This document shows, in pieces, positions 10,632 through 19,390 of a stretch of DNA of 64,000 bases. The DNA is from Gordonia amarae NBRC 15530 (GTDB taxonomy: Bacteria; Actinomycetota; Actinomycetes; Mycobacteriales; Mycobacteriaceae). Each line of letters starts with the position of its first letter. Within the stretch, counting starts at the first letter, position 1. The DNA is taken from NCBI RefSeq assembly GCF_000241345.1, contig NZ_BAED01000059.1:62001-126000 (forward strand), read 5' to 3'. Below the pieces are notes generated by a model. The model made no database searches, was not told the DNA's origin, and saw only the letters and a list, made by a program, of their open reading frames with translations. The position numbers and the translations under genes are program-made.

Positions 10632-11001
10632 GGGGCTGATCGGATTCGACTACGTGCGCCGAGGCAGGGGAAGCGTGCCGGTGCAGGCCAGAGACCACCG
10701 TATAAGCGTCGCGGCAACCAATTAAGCGCCGATAAGAATCAGCGCGACTACGCCCTCGCTGCCTAAGCAGCCAGGCTAGTCTGTCGGCCCGAGGGTGCTC
10801 TCACCTCGGCCCCCGGCATCATCTTCGGGAGCTCACCGTCTCCGCCGGTCGCGGGTGGGGACGGGACAACTCACAGCGACTGGGATCGTCATCTCGGCTT
10901 GTTCGCGTGACTGAGAGATCCGAGTAGAGACACAGCGGACTGCGCACGGAGAAGCCCTGCCGACTCGACGGAGGACCCGGGTTCAATTCCCGGCAGCTCC
11001 A
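10632..11001 (+). ncRNA. ssrA: Transfer-messenger RNA (tmRNA)
   Basis: tmRNA rescues stalled ribosomes and tags the unfinished peptide for proteolysis. The 5' end GGGGCTGATCGGATTCGAC pairs with the 3' end AGCTCC to form the alanine-type acceptor with a G-U pair at the third position. The T-arm GGGTTCAATTCCC precedes it. The tag frame starts with the resume codon GCC at 10728 and ends in TAA at 10764-10766, encoding ADKNQRDYALAA. The C-terminal DYALAA is typical of actinobacterial tags, and the mycobacterial tag is ADSHQRDYALAA. CCA is not encoded (the genome has ACGA) and must be added. Confidence 0.97.
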
Positions 11002-11006
11002 CGAGA

Positions 11007-11040
11007 GCCCCTCACCTGTTACCGCAGGTGAGGGGCTTTT
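11007..11040 (+). terminator. Rho-independent terminator of ssrA
   Basis: A perfect 12-bp stem, GCCCCTCACCTG (11007-11018) with CAGGTGAGGGGC (11025-11036), has a six-base loop and runs straight into TTTT. It begins five bases after the tmRNA 3' end. Confidence 0.93.
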
Positions 11041-11112
11041 CTCATGCGCGATGCGGGTTAGCGGCCGCAATGTGGGGCCGCGGTGCCCACAAGCGTGCCC
11101 ACGCTGCGGTCG

Positions 11113-11976
11113 TCAGGAGTAGTCGTAGAACCCGGTGCCGGACTTGCGGCCCAGCTTGCCCGCGTCGACATACTCGTGCAGCAGCCGCCGCGGACCTTCC
11201 GGCAGATGCGGATTCTCGGCCGCGTAGTGGTCCTCGATGTCGAGAACCACGTCGAGGCCGACGCTGTCCATCATCTGGAACGGCCCGACGGGCATGTGCC
11301 AGTTCAGCCGGAACATGGCGTCGATGTCCTCGGGGCGGGCCACCCCCTCGGCGACCACCTGCAGGCTCTCGCGTTTGATGGCCGCCCACACCCGGTTGAA
11401 GATGAAGCCGGTGCTCTCCCGCATCGCCACGAACGGGTGGATGTCGTACTCCGGCAGAATCGCCTGCAGGCTCGACAGCAGTTCGGGGTCGGTCTGGCCG
11501 TCCGACATCAGGTCGACGGCGTTGGAGCGCGGCGGCATGTAGAAGTGCATGTTGCACAGCCGCGACTTGTCGCGCACCTTCTCGCTCATCAGCCGCGACG
11601 CGTACGACGACGAGTTGGTCGCGAAGATGGTGCCGGCGTCGGCGAGCTCGTCGATCTGACCCCACACGTCGATCTTCAGGTCCAGGCGTTCGGGCACCGC
11701 CTCGACGACGAGCCACGCTCCGGCGAGGGCCTCTGCCAAGCTCGATACCGGCTCGGCCCGGCCGACGGCCCCGGAGCCACGGTCGGCGACCATCTGCGGC
11801 AGGGTGGTCGCGACGAACTCGGCGCCGGCCTGAGCCTGCGCCGGATCCGGGTCGTAGATCCTGCTCAGACCGCCGCGGCTCGCGAACATCAGCGCGATGC
11901 GCCTGCCGAGGGTGCCCGCCCCGAGGACGGCGACCGGCCGGTCCTGAACGTCGGCGAATGTGACCGCGTAACTCAC
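11113..11976 (-). CDS. 3-hydroxyacyl-CoA dehydrogenase family protein
   Basis: The 287-residue protein has an N-terminal Rossmann fold (AVLGAGTLGRRIALMFASRG, residues about 14-33) and the family's catalytic features: TNSSSYASRLM, MHFYMPP with the catalytic His, and the C-terminal helical domain with MPVGPFQMMDSVGLD. It should oxidise a 3-hydroxyacyl-CoA or a small 3-hydroxy acid with NAD. Members of this size without a hydratase domain include 3-hydroxybutyryl-CoA, carnitine and gulonate dehydrogenases, so the substrate is open. The GTG start overlaps the stop of the upstream propeller gene (GTGA), implying coupled translation in a three-gene operon with a CoA-transferase. Confidence 0.87.
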   Translation of the reverse strand: MSYAVTFADVQDRPVAVLGAGTLGRRIALMFASRGGLSRIYDPDPAQAQAGAEFVATTLPQMVADRGSGAVGRAEPVSSLAEALAGAWLVVEAVPERLDLKIDVWGQIDELADAGTIFATNSSSYASRLMSEKVRDKSRLCNMHFYMPPRSNAVDLMSDGQTDPELLSSLQAILPEYDIHPFVAMRESTGFIFNRVWAAIKRESLQVVAEGVARPEDIDAMFRLNWHMPVGPFQMMDSVGLDVVLDIEDHYAAENPHLPEGPRRLLHEYVDAGKLGRKSGTGFYDYS

Positions 11977-12884
11977 CGGGATGCCTCCAATCCGTAGATG
12001 CCCGTGACCGGGCCGCCGAGGTGTGTCAGTAGCGTGTCGGAACCGTCGCGCCCGATCCGCCGGATTCGTCCGGACAGGTCCGAGACGTAGATGGCCACGC
12101 TGTCCACGGCCAGCCCGATGGCCTCGCGGAAACCGTCGGCCAGGACCTCGGGCGTCGCGCCGGGCTGCCCGGCTGCGGGCAGTGCCGCCCGGTTGAGCGT
12201 GTTGCCCAGCGGTGGCGCGCCCCGGTCGGTCCAGTACAGGTCGCCGTCGTAGATCTCGAGGTCGATCGGCTCGGGCAGGTCCTCCCACAGCACCTCGATG
12301 TCTGTGCGGCGGTTGGCCGACTCGCCCTCCGGTACCGACAGCCCGGCCCGGAAGATCCGGCCGCGCCCACCCTTGGCCGGTCCCTTCTGAGTCCAGTAGA
12401 GATGCCCTGCCGCGGCGTCAATGGCGACCCCGACGCATTCGGCCATCTTGTCGGGGGCCGGCGGGTTGATCACCTCGTCGCGGCGGTCGGTGCCGTCGAG
12501 ACGAATGCTGCTGACCCGCAGGCCCTCCCGGTCACCCCAGTACAGTCGGTCGACGCCGTCGAAGGCGATCTGCTTGCCGGTGACCACGCTGCCCCGGCCG
12601 GTGAGGTCGCGGCGATTGCCTCCGTCCCGGTCGATGGCGTGCACACCGCCGTTGGCCGCGCCGTAGTCCCGGCCGGCCTCGCCCGGGATGTCCGGATCCT
12701 TCACCGAGGCACCCATCGTTGTCCAGTAGACGGTGTCGCCGATCATGAGGATGCCGTCGGGTGCTCGTCCGGTGCCGTCGTAGAGCTGCTCCACCTGCCC
12801 GTCGGGGATGCGGACACGCTGAATGTCGTGGGTGGCGATCCCGAGGACGAGCAGCCGGTCGAACACCGCGCCCGTCGCGCTCAT
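11973..12884 (-). CDS. YWTD/SMP-30-like beta-propeller protein
   Basis: The 303-residue protein is made of repeated units ending in YWT, YWGD or YWTD (VYWTTMG, LYWGDREG, LYWTQKG, LYWTDRG), which is the blade pattern of six-bladed low-density-lipoprotein-receptor-type propellers. There is no signal peptide, so it is probably cytoplasmic. Bacterial propellers of this shape include lactonases (SMP-30/gluconolactonase) and scaffold proteins, and catalytic metal ligands are not obvious. It overlaps both neighbours by four bases (ATGA with the CoA-transferase, GTGA with the dehydrogenase), so it is an integral part of the operon. A lactone or ester hydrolysis step is a reasonable guess only. Confidence 0.78.
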   Translation of the reverse strand: MSATGAVFDRLLVLGIATHDIQRVRIPDGQVEQLYDGTGRAPDGILMIGDTVYWTTMGASVKDPDIPGEAGRDYGAANGGVHAIDRDGGNRRDLTGRGSVVTGKQIAFDGVDRLYWGDREGLRVSSIRLDGTDRRDEVINPPAPDKMAECVGVAIDAAAGHLYWTQKGPAKGGRGRIFRAGLSVPEGESANRRTDIEVLWEDLPEPIDLEIYDGDLYWTDRGAPPLGNTLNRAALPAAGQPGATPEVLADGFREAIGLAVDSVAIYVSDLSGRIRRIGRDGSDTLLTHLGGPVTGIYGLEASR

Positions 12885-14089
12885 GCGACCGCGCCGGACG
12901 ACCGAAGCGTCGCCACTCTGTCTGTGTCGTAACCCAATTCGGTCAGGATCTCGTCGGTGTGCTGCCCCGGCGAGGGAGGCATTCGCGGCGGGACCGGTTG
13001 CTGGCCGGCCAGCCGGAACGGGGTGGCCACGGCTTTCAGACGCTCGTCGTCGGGGAAGGTCTGCACCATCTCGTTGACATAGATCTGCGGGTCGTCGGGA
13101 ATGTCCTCGGAGGTGGCGACAATGTCGAACACGATCCCCGCCTCGCTCAGCGTTGACGCCCAGTGGGCCCGCTCCCGGCTCGCGAATGCGGCATCCATGA
13201 TATCTACCAGTGCGCGGGCGTTCTTGAGGCGCAACGGTTTCGACGCGAAATCCGGGTGGTCGATCAGATCGGGCCGGCCGAGGCAAGTCGCCAGCGACGG
13301 CCAGTGCCTGTCCTCGTTGAGGATGGTCAGGATGAGCCACTTGCCGTCGGCGCACTGATAGTACGCGCCGAGTGCGTTGAGACTCGCCTCGCGCGGTGGG
13401 CGTGGGATGAAGGTGGCACCGCAGAGTGCGGCTGTGGCCATATAACTGTTGGCCCACAACCCGTTCGCCAGCAGCGACGACGACACGTAGGTGCCCTTGC
13501 CGGTGCGTTCGCGTTGATAGAGCGCGGTGACGACGGCGGCGAACATGGTCATCGCCGACGGATGGTCACCCTGCCCGACGACGGACCGGGCGGGGACCGC
13601 GCCGGCGTCGCTGCGGACGGTGTCCATCATTCCCGAGCGGGCCCAGTACGAGGTGGTGTCGAAGCCCGGTTTGGTTGATTCCGGTCCGGTCTCCCCATAT
13701 CCGGTGAACGAGCCGTAGATGATCTTCTCATTTCGGGCAGCAAGGGTCTCGTAGTCCAAATGGAGTTTTTGCCGGACTTTCAGCGGATAGTTGGTGACGA
13801 AGACGTCGGCACTGGCCACCAGGTCGTGCAGCACCGACTGCCCATCCGGGTCCGCGAGATTGAGGGCGATCCCGCGTTTGCTGTGCGCGTCCATCAGCCA
13901 CGCGAAATCGTGCTCGCAGACGGGATTTCCGGGGAGTTTGGGAAGCTGACGGTACGGGTCGCCCATGCCGGGCGGTTCGATCTTGATGACGTCGGCACCG
14001 AGGTCGGCCAGAATTGTCGTCGATGCCGGCGCAGCGATATAGCTGCCGCAGTCGATCACCCGAAGTCCGTCGAAAACATGCGAATTCAT
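12881..14089 (-). CDS. Class III (CaiB/BaiF) CoA-transferase
   Basis: The 402-residue protein matches family III CoA-transferases, which move CoA between acyl groups through a glutamyl/aspartyl thioester. The start VFDGLRVIDCGSYIAAPASTTILADLGADVIKIEPP is typical, and PGFDTTSYWARSG places the catalytic Asp (FD) near residue 168. The downstream GKGTYVSSSLLANGLWAN is also conserved. It is the first gene of the minus-strand trio, so the pathway probably activates a carboxylic acid as a CoA thioester and then oxidises a 3-hydroxyl. Its start faces the operator-like inverted repeat at 14122. Confidence 0.92.
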   Translation of the reverse strand: MNSHVFDGLRVIDCGSYIAAPASTTILADLGADVIKIEPPGMGDPYRQLPKLPGNPVCEHDFAWLMDAHSKRGIALNLADPDGQSVLHDLVASADVFVTNYPLKVRQKLHLDYETLAARNEKIIYGSFTGYGETGPESTKPGFDTTSYWARSGMMDTVRSDAGAVPARSVVGQGDHPSAMTMFAAVVTALYQRERTGKGTYVSSSLLANGLWANSYMATAALCGATFIPRPPREASLNALGAYYQCADGKWLILTILNEDRHWPSLATCLGRPDLIDHPDFASKPLRLKNARALVDIMDAAFASRERAHWASTLSEAGIVFDIVATSEDIPDDPQIYVNEMVQTFPDDERLKAVATPFRLAGQQPVPPRMPPSPGQHTDEILTELGYDTDRVATLRSSGAVA

Positions 14090-14121
14090 GCCGCCTCCTC
14101 AATCGCGCTCCCATCGGAGTT

Positions 14122-14136
14122 GTTATCGAACATAAC
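14122..14136. promoter_or_regulatory. Operator-like inverted repeat, divergent intergenic
   Basis: GTTATCGAACATAAC is a perfect 5-5-5 inverted repeat in the 132-base region between the minus-strand CoA-transferase operon and the plus-strand dehydrogenase. Its symmetry and position suit a TetR- or GntR-type repressor governing both directions. No candidate regulator gene is adjacent. Confidence 0.5.
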
Positions 14137-14221
14137 CAATTCCCGAACGGTGCGAGGCTGATCCGGTAGACCGGTGACAGTGGGTGTGCGAGTGGCGCCT
14201 CATGCGAGGAAGGGAGTACTC

Positions 14222-15085
14222 ATGCCGATTGTGACCATCGTCGGAGCCGGGGTGATCGGTATCTCGTGGGCAAGGCTGTTCGCCGGTGCCGGGTGGGAGG
14301 TTCGTGTCAGCGACCCCCGGCCCGACCTCGAACAGGCACTGCAGGGTATCGACGCCGCGGCGGTGGCGGACCTGGCCGAGGCGTTGCGCGACGCGGACTT
14401 CGTCCAGGAGAACGGCCCGGAGCGGATGGAGCTGAAGCGAACGCTGCTCAACGCGGCCGCCGAACACGCGAAGGGTGATGCGATCCTGGCGTCGTCCACA
14501 TCGTCGCTGCTGCCGTCGGCGCTGTCCGAGGGCAACCCGGCCGCCGACCGCATCCTGGTCGGGCACCCGTTCAACCCGCCGGAACTGATGCCGCTGGTGG
14601 AGATCGTGCCCTCACCCGCGACGTCGCCCGAGGTGGTCGAGCGTGCCTACGCCGTGTACGAGAGCCTCGGCAGGCAACCGGTGCGGCTCAAGCAGGAGAT
14701 CCGCGGCTTCGTCGGCAACCGATTGCAGAAGGTGTTCGCCGAGCAGGCCAGTTACCTTGTGCAGCAGGGGATCATCGAACCCGGTGAACTCGACACCCTG
14801 GTGCGCAATTCGCTAGGCCTGCGGTGGGCGACGATCGGCCCGTTCGAATCCCGTCACCTCGGTGGCGGGCCCGGTGGTATCCGGCACCTCGCGGCCAATG
14901 TGGGATCGCAGATGAACTTCGAGAACGGCATGCCCGATCCCGCGCTGAACGAGAAGGTGTTCGAGTCGGTGGAGGCCGCCTACGGGACGGGAGTCGACAG
15001 CTACCGCGAGCTCGCGGAGCGTCGCGACCGACGCACCCGGGCCATTCTCGCCGCACTCAAGGAGGCCGACGAACAGGAGGACTGA
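14222..15085 (+). CDS. 3-hydroxyacyl-CoA dehydrogenase, carnitine-dehydrogenase-like
   Basis: The 287-residue protein starts MPIVTIVGAGVIGISWARLF, an NAD-binding Rossmann motif, and has SSTSSLLPSAL, the catalytic GHPFNPPELMPLVE (His followed by NPP) and a C-terminal domain with GLRWATIGPFES. HPFNPP-type members include 3-hydroxybutyryl-CoA, L-carnitine and L-gulonate dehydrogenases. The ribosome site GGAAGGGAG upstream of 14222 decides the start. It is divergent from the CoA-transferase trio, which contains a second, distinct dehydrogenase of the same superfamily, so the two may act on different intermediates or enantiomers. Confidence 0.88.
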   Translation: MPIVTIVGAGVIGISWARLFAGAGWEVRVSDPRPDLEQALQGIDAAAVADLAEALRDADFVQENGPERMELKRTLLNAAAEHAKGDAILASSTSSLLPSALSEGNPAADRILVGHPFNPPELMPLVEIVPSPATSPEVVERAYAVYESLGRQPVRLKQEIRGFVGNRLQKVFAEQASYLVQQGIIEPGELDTLVRNSLGLRWATIGPFESRHLGGGPGGIRHLAANVGSQMNFENGMPDPALNEKVFESVEAAYGTGVDSYRELAERRDRRTRAILAALKEADEQED

Positions 15086-15096
15086 ACCGGCCAGGG

Positions 15097-15131
15097 GTGC
15101 GCAATGTCGGTTCTCCTGACTGCGCACTTTC
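15097..15131 (+). terminator. Weak hairpin after the dehydrogenase gene
   Basis: GTGCGCA (15097-15103) pairs with TGCGCAC (15121-15127), followed by TTTCT. The stem is only 7 bp with a 17-base loop, so termination is probably partial. Confidence 0.35.
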
Positions 15132-15197
15132 TCCGGTGACCGAGCTGTTTCGGCTATATGGTGATCGAAACCGTTCGCCGGACATCGAGGAGAACTC

Positions 15198-16613
15198 ATG
15201 ACCTGGGCTTCCGTTTCCACCGAGCGGTCGAAGGCGATGGTGGCCGGGGCGTCGCCGGAACCCTACTGGCTCGACCGCCCCGAACGTCCGGCGCCCCGCG
15301 CGCGACTCGCCGCCGACACCGAGGCCGACCTGCTGGTCGTCGGTGGCGGATTCACCGGACTGTGGACCGCGGTGCAGGCCGCCGAACGGCACCCGGGGCT
15401 GCGCATCGTGCTGGTGGAGCGGGACCGGATCGCCGAGCATGCCACCGGGCGCAATGGCGGATTCTGCGCGGCCAGCATCACCCACGGTCTCGGCAACGGA
15501 TTGACGCGCTGGCCCGACGAGATGCCCACCCTGGTGCGGCTCGGCAAGCAGACGCTCGACGAGATCGAGGCGGCGATGGAGCGTCTCGGTATCGACGCCG
15601 ATGCCGAGCGCGCCGGCGAGGTCGACATCGCCAACTTCGATTGGCAGGCCGCCGAATTGGCCGAGGTCGTGCAGGACGCGGCGGCCGTCGGGCTGACTGT
15701 GGACCTGCTGTCCGCGGAGGCGGCCCGGGCGCGGGTCAAGTCACCCATGGTCGCCGGTGCCACCTTCGACCCGGACGTGATCGTCCTCGATCCGGCGAAA
15801 CTCGCGTGGGGCCTGGCCGCCGCGGCCGAACGCCTGGGTGTGACGATCCACGAGCACACCGAGGTCGGGAATCTGAAGTCGGTGGGGGACAGGGTGGTCG
15901 CAACCACCGGCTACGGTTCGGTCACCGCGGCCAAGGCGGTGCTGGCGACGTCGGCAAGTCCGTCGCTGGTGCGGCGCCTGCGGCTGTACACGGTGCCGGT
16001 GTGGGATTACGCGATCATGACCGAGCCGCTGTCCGACGGACAACTCGCCTCGCTCGGCTGGGCCGGTCGCGAGGGCCTGGCCGACGCCGGACCGCGCTTC
16101 CACTACTTCCGGCTCACCGCCGACAACCGGATCCTGTTCGGTGGCTGGGACGTGCTGTACCACTTCGGATCCGACTCCGACCGCCGGCACGAGTTCGAGC
16201 CGGCCGAGTTCGCGTTGCTCGCCGAACACCTGCTCCAGTTCTTCCCACAGCTCGAGGGCATCAAGGCCACGCACACGTGGGGCGGACCGATCGACACCTG
16301 TTCGCGGTTCAGTGCCTTCTGGGACACCTCCCACTCCGGACGCGTCGTCACCGTGGTCGGATTCACCGGACTCGGGGTGGGTGCCAGTCACTTCGGGGCG
16401 ACGGTGGCGCTCGACCTGCTCGACGGGGTGCGTAACGAACGCACCGAACTGGAGATGGTCAAGACCAAGCCGATCCCGTTCCCGCCCGAGCCCGCCCGTT
16501 GGCTGGGTGTGAACATCACCCGCCACCAGATCGCCAGAAGTGAACGGCGGCAAGGAAAACGTGGCCTGTGGCTGACGATCATGGACAAGACCGGTCTGGG
16601 CTTCGACAGCTGA
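15198..16613 (+). CDS. FAD-dependent amine/amino-acid oxidoreductase (DAO family)
   Basis: The 471-residue protein has the FAD-binding motif DLLVVGGGFTGLWTAVQAAE near residue 44 and the family signature ATGRNGGFCA. It continues with a substrate domain (YAIMTEPLSD, FHYFRLTADNRILFGGWD) and the C-terminal FAD-binding VVTVVGFTGLGVGASHFG. The arrangement resembles gamma-glutamylputrescine oxidase (PuuB) and related D-amino-acid or sarcosine oxidases. A GAGG site precedes the ATG. With the APC permease just downstream it suggests oxidation of an imported amine or amino acid, but the substrate is not determined. Confidence 0.88.
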   Translation: MTWASVSTERSKAMVAGASPEPYWLDRPERPAPRARLAADTEADLLVVGGGFTGLWTAVQAAERHPGLRIVLVERDRIAEHATGRNGGFCAASITHGLGNGLTRWPDEMPTLVRLGKQTLDEIEAAMERLGIDADAERAGEVDIANFDWQAAELAEVVQDAAAVGLTVDLLSAEAARARVKSPMVAGATFDPDVIVLDPAKLAWGLAAAAERLGVTIHEHTEVGNLKSVGDRVVATTGYGSVTAAKAVLATSASPSLVRRLRLYTVPVWDYAIMTEPLSDGQLASLGWAGREGLADAGPRFHYFRLTADNRILFGGWDVLYHFGSDSDRRHEFEPAEFALLAEHLLQFFPQLEGIKATHTWGGPIDTCSRFSAFWDTSHSGRVVTVVGFTGLGVGASHFGATVALDLLDGVRNERTELEMVKTKPIPFPPEPARWLGVNITRHQIARSERRQGKRGLWLTIMDKTGLGFDS

Positions 16614-16646
16614 CGGCTGCCCGGACGGTCAGTTGCGGCGGGATCG

Positions 16647-18152
16647 TCAGTAGACGTCGGGCACCATCACCTCGGTGTCGGCTGTCAGTGTCTTTCCCTG
16701 GAAGAAATCCTTCCGGTGGGCGAAGCAGGCCAGCATCAGCGGGATACCCAGCACGAGCATGCCCACCCCGAGGATGAAGACACCGCCGACACCCCCGATG
16801 GACGTGGCGCCGTAGTCCTCGGCGAACATGTCGACGGCGGACTGGACGAACGCCCACGTCATCGAGATGCCACCGAGCAGCGGCAGCAATCCGCGCATGA
16901 GGAAATTGCGGACCGAATCGAACAGGGTGGCGCGGAAATACCAGACGCAGGAGAAGGCGGTGATGCCGTAATAGAAGGCCACCGCGAGCCCGAGCGAGGC
17001 GATGGAGTCGGCGAGGGTGTCCTCGCTCAGCAACGACAGCACGAGGTAGAACATCAGCGCCGACGCACCCATCACGGCGGTGCCGAAATCCGGTGTCATA
17101 TAACGCGGATGGATGCGGGCAAACTTGTCGGGCAGTGCCTTGTAGACGGCCATCGACAGGCTGCCGCGCGCGGTGGGCAGGATGGTCGACTGGGTCGACG
17201 CCAGCGCCGACACACTGACGGTCAGCAGCAGCGCCGAGGCCATCAGCCCGCCCGCCACCGGATCGCCGAGAATGGTGAGCACGTCGTCGGCGTTCTCGGG
17301 ATTGTTCAGGCCGATACCTGTGTCCCCGAATCCCGCGAACGCCTGTACCGCGTAGGCGACCAGGACATAGGTGGCGACGAGGATCAGGCAGGTGATGATC
17401 GCGGCCTGGCCGGGGGTCTTCGCCGGATTCTTCGTCTCCTCGCTCACCGCCAGGCAGGCGTCCCATCCCCAATAGATGAAGATGCACAGGATGACCGCCG
17501 CCGCGATCTGCGACTGGCTCAGATCGCTCGGCCATAACCAGCTCAGCTCCGGTGTGATCGCCTGGTCGCCGGCCTTGTCGAAACCGACTTTCACCAATGC
17601 GATGACGCTGGCGAGGATCAGCACCGCGAACTGGATCACCATCAGCACGGCCTGCAGCCGCTCACTGATCACGATTCCGCGGATACTCACCCAGGTCATG
17701 CCGGCGATGAGAATGCACCCGAATGCGACCTTCACCCACAGATTGTCGGCCCAGGAATCCAGATGCAGGAAGCGCAGCATGTAGATGCCCGCGATCTCGG
17801 CGACATTGGCCAGCACGATGATCGCCGACACCGCCAGGCCCCAGCCACCGATCCAGCCGATCCACGGTCCGAATGCCCTTGTACCCCAGGTGAAGGTGGT
17901 GCCGCAGTCGGGGGTGTCGGCCGCGAGTTCCTTATAGGCGAAGGCCACCAGCAACATCGGCAGAAAGGCGATGAGGAACATCGCCGGCGCCTTCTCGTGC
18001 ACCTCGTAGACGACATAGCCGAGCGTCGCGGCGAGACTGTAGGTGGGCGCGGTGGCCGACAGACCGATGGTGACGTTGCCCAGCAGGCCGATCGAGCCTG
18101 TGCGCAGGCCCTTGTCCATCGGGTCGGATTGAACTACGGGGTTCTCTGTCAT
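16647..18152 (-). CDS. APC-superfamily amino acid/amine permease
   Basis: The 501-residue membrane protein has about 12 helices. Its first helix carries the unwound-helix motif GSIGLLGNVTIGLSATAPTYSLAATLG, and IYWGWDACLAVSEETKNPAKTPGQA in the middle is typical of the amino acid-polyamine-organocation superfamily. It should import an amino acid or amine by proton or sodium symport. It converges on the DAO-type oxidoreductase with a 33-base gap, which supports a shared substrate but not a shared transcript. Confidence 0.9.
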   Translation of the reverse strand: MTENPVVQSDPMDKGLRTGSIGLLGNVTIGLSATAPTYSLAATLGYVVYEVHEKAPAMFLIAFLPMLLVAFAYKELAADTPDCGTTFTWGTRAFGPWIGWIGGWGLAVSAIIVLANVAEIAGIYMLRFLHLDSWADNLWVKVAFGCILIAGMTWVSIRGIVISERLQAVLMVIQFAVLILASVIALVKVGFDKAGDQAITPELSWLWPSDLSQSQIAAAVILCIFIYWGWDACLAVSEETKNPAKTPGQAAIITCLILVATYVLVAYAVQAFAGFGDTGIGLNNPENADDVLTILGDPVAGGLMASALLLTVSVSALASTQSTILPTARGSLSMAVYKALPDKFARIHPRYMTPDFGTAVMGASALMFYLVLSLLSEDTLADSIASLGLAVAFYYGITAFSCVWYFRATLFDSVRNFLMRGLLPLLGGISMTWAFVQSAVDMFAEDYGATSIGGVGGVFILGVGMLVLGIPLMLACFAHRKDFFQGKTLTADTEVMVPDVY

Positions 18153-18264
18153 CTTCGCGTTCTCCCGATCGCCACGACATGTGCGCTCAGACTACGGTCG
18201 TGGTGGTCGTCGCGCCCGGCACTGGGCGAAATTCATAGCCGGGCAGAAATCACGAATCTGCGCA

Positions 18265-18311
18265 ATAAACAAAACGGAGTCCAGGTGCTACATTTTGGCA
18301 CCCGGACTCCG
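18265..18311 (-). terminator. Rho-independent terminator of the FNT gene
   Basis: Read on the minus strand, arms of 14 bases (18298-18311 and 18275-18288) pair fully with one G-U pair and a nine-base loop, and are followed by TTTTGTTTATT. The hairpin starts 16 bases after the formate/nitrite channel stop and separates it from the APC permease gene. Confidence 0.88.
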
Positions 18312-18326
18312 AATTGATGGCCAGGA

Positions 18327-19211
18327 TCAACGGGTCACGTCGACCTTGGCGGGTTCGGCCACCGCAATATCGGTGGTGTGGGGGGTGAGGCTCGCGGGCA
18401 GCCGCGGCTCACGGGTCTTGGCGTGCGTCCAGTACATCGTCAGACCGACGAACGACAGGCCGCCGACGACGTTGCCGAGCACGGTGGGGATCTCGTTCCA
18501 CACCAGGTAGTCACCGATGGTGAAGTCGGCGCCGAGCAGCAGGCCCGACGGGAACAGGAACATGTTGACGATGGAATGCTCGAAGCCCATGTAGAAGAAC
18601 AGCATGATGGGCATCCACATGGCGGCGATCTTGCCGATGACGGTGTCGGACATCATCGCGCCGGCCACCCCTGTGCACACCATCCAGTTGCACATCATGC
18701 CGCGCACGAACAAGGTGAGCATCCCGGCCGCGCCGTGTTCGGCGTAGCCGACGGTCCGGCCGTGCCCGATCTCACCGATCGCCTGCCCGACCGCGTTGGG
18801 GTCGGTGTCGAATCCGTAGGTGACGATGATCGCCATCAGCACGGCGACGAGGAATGCGCCCAGGAAGTTGCCGAGAAACACCAGGCCCCAGTTGCGCAGC
18901 AGGGCCTTCATCCCGATGCCGGGCCTGCGATCGATCCACGCGAGCGGCACCAGCATGAACACGCCGGTCAGCAGGTCGAAGCCCATCAGGTACAGCATGA
19001 TGAAGCCCACCGGGAACAGCAGCGCCCCGAGCAGCGGCTGTCCCGTGTTGACGGTGACGGTCACCGCGAACGCCGCGCCCAGGGCGAGGATTGCGCCGCC
19101 CATGAAGGCACGGATGATGGTGTCTCGCGTCGACAGCAGCGCCTTGTACTCGCCCGCGGCGACCAGCCTCTTCACCAGGTCTGCGGGTTTCACATATGAA
19201 ACGTCGGACAT
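18327..19211 (-). CDS. Formate/nitrite transporter family channel
   Basis: The 294-residue protein belongs to the FNT family (FocA, NirC), pentameric channels for formate, nitrite or hydrosulfide. Six hydrophobic helices are visible with family signatures GNFLGAFLVAV and MMCNWMVCTGV. The central gating histidine is in FEHSIVNMFLFP. Family motifs do not separate formate from nitrite use. AAGGAG precedes the ATG. It is a single-gene unit ended by its own terminator, and is divergent from the small monooxygenase at 19446. Confidence 0.92.
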   Translation of the reverse strand: MSDVSYVKPADLVKRLVAAGEYKALLSTRDTIIRAFMGGAILALGAAFAVTVTVNTGQPLLGALLFPVGFIMLYLMGFDLLTGVFMLVPLAWIDRRPGIGMKALLRNWGLVFLGNFLGAFLVAVLMAIIVTYGFDTDPNAVGQAIGEIGHGRTVGYAEHGAAGMLTLFVRGMMCNWMVCTGVAGAMMSDTVIGKIAAMWMPIMLFFYMGFEHSIVNMFLFPSGLLLGADFTIGDYLVWNEIPTVLGNVVGGLSFVGLTMYWTHAKTREPRLPASLTPHTTDIAVAEPAKVDVTR

Positions 19212-19333
19212 CGGTTCCAGCTCCTTGTACGCCGCGTCGGCGCGGCATGTTCGGCGTTCCGGCCCGCGTCGTCGGGGGCAGGAGGACTGCCGAACAGAGT
19301 CGCCGTCGGGGATTGCCGAGGGTTCACCGCTCT

Positions 19334-19344
19334 ATTGCCGCAAT
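19334..19344. promoter_or_regulatory. Short palindrome, divergent intergenic
   Basis: ATTGCCGCAAT is an 11-bp perfect palindrome in the 234-base gap between the FNT gene and the ABM-domain gene. It is short enough to be chance but lies where a promoter of the FNT gene would be. Confidence 0.25.
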
Positions 19345-19390
19345 GACGCGAAGAACGCACGCGCACCGGATCCCCGGGTGAGGTCCGACC

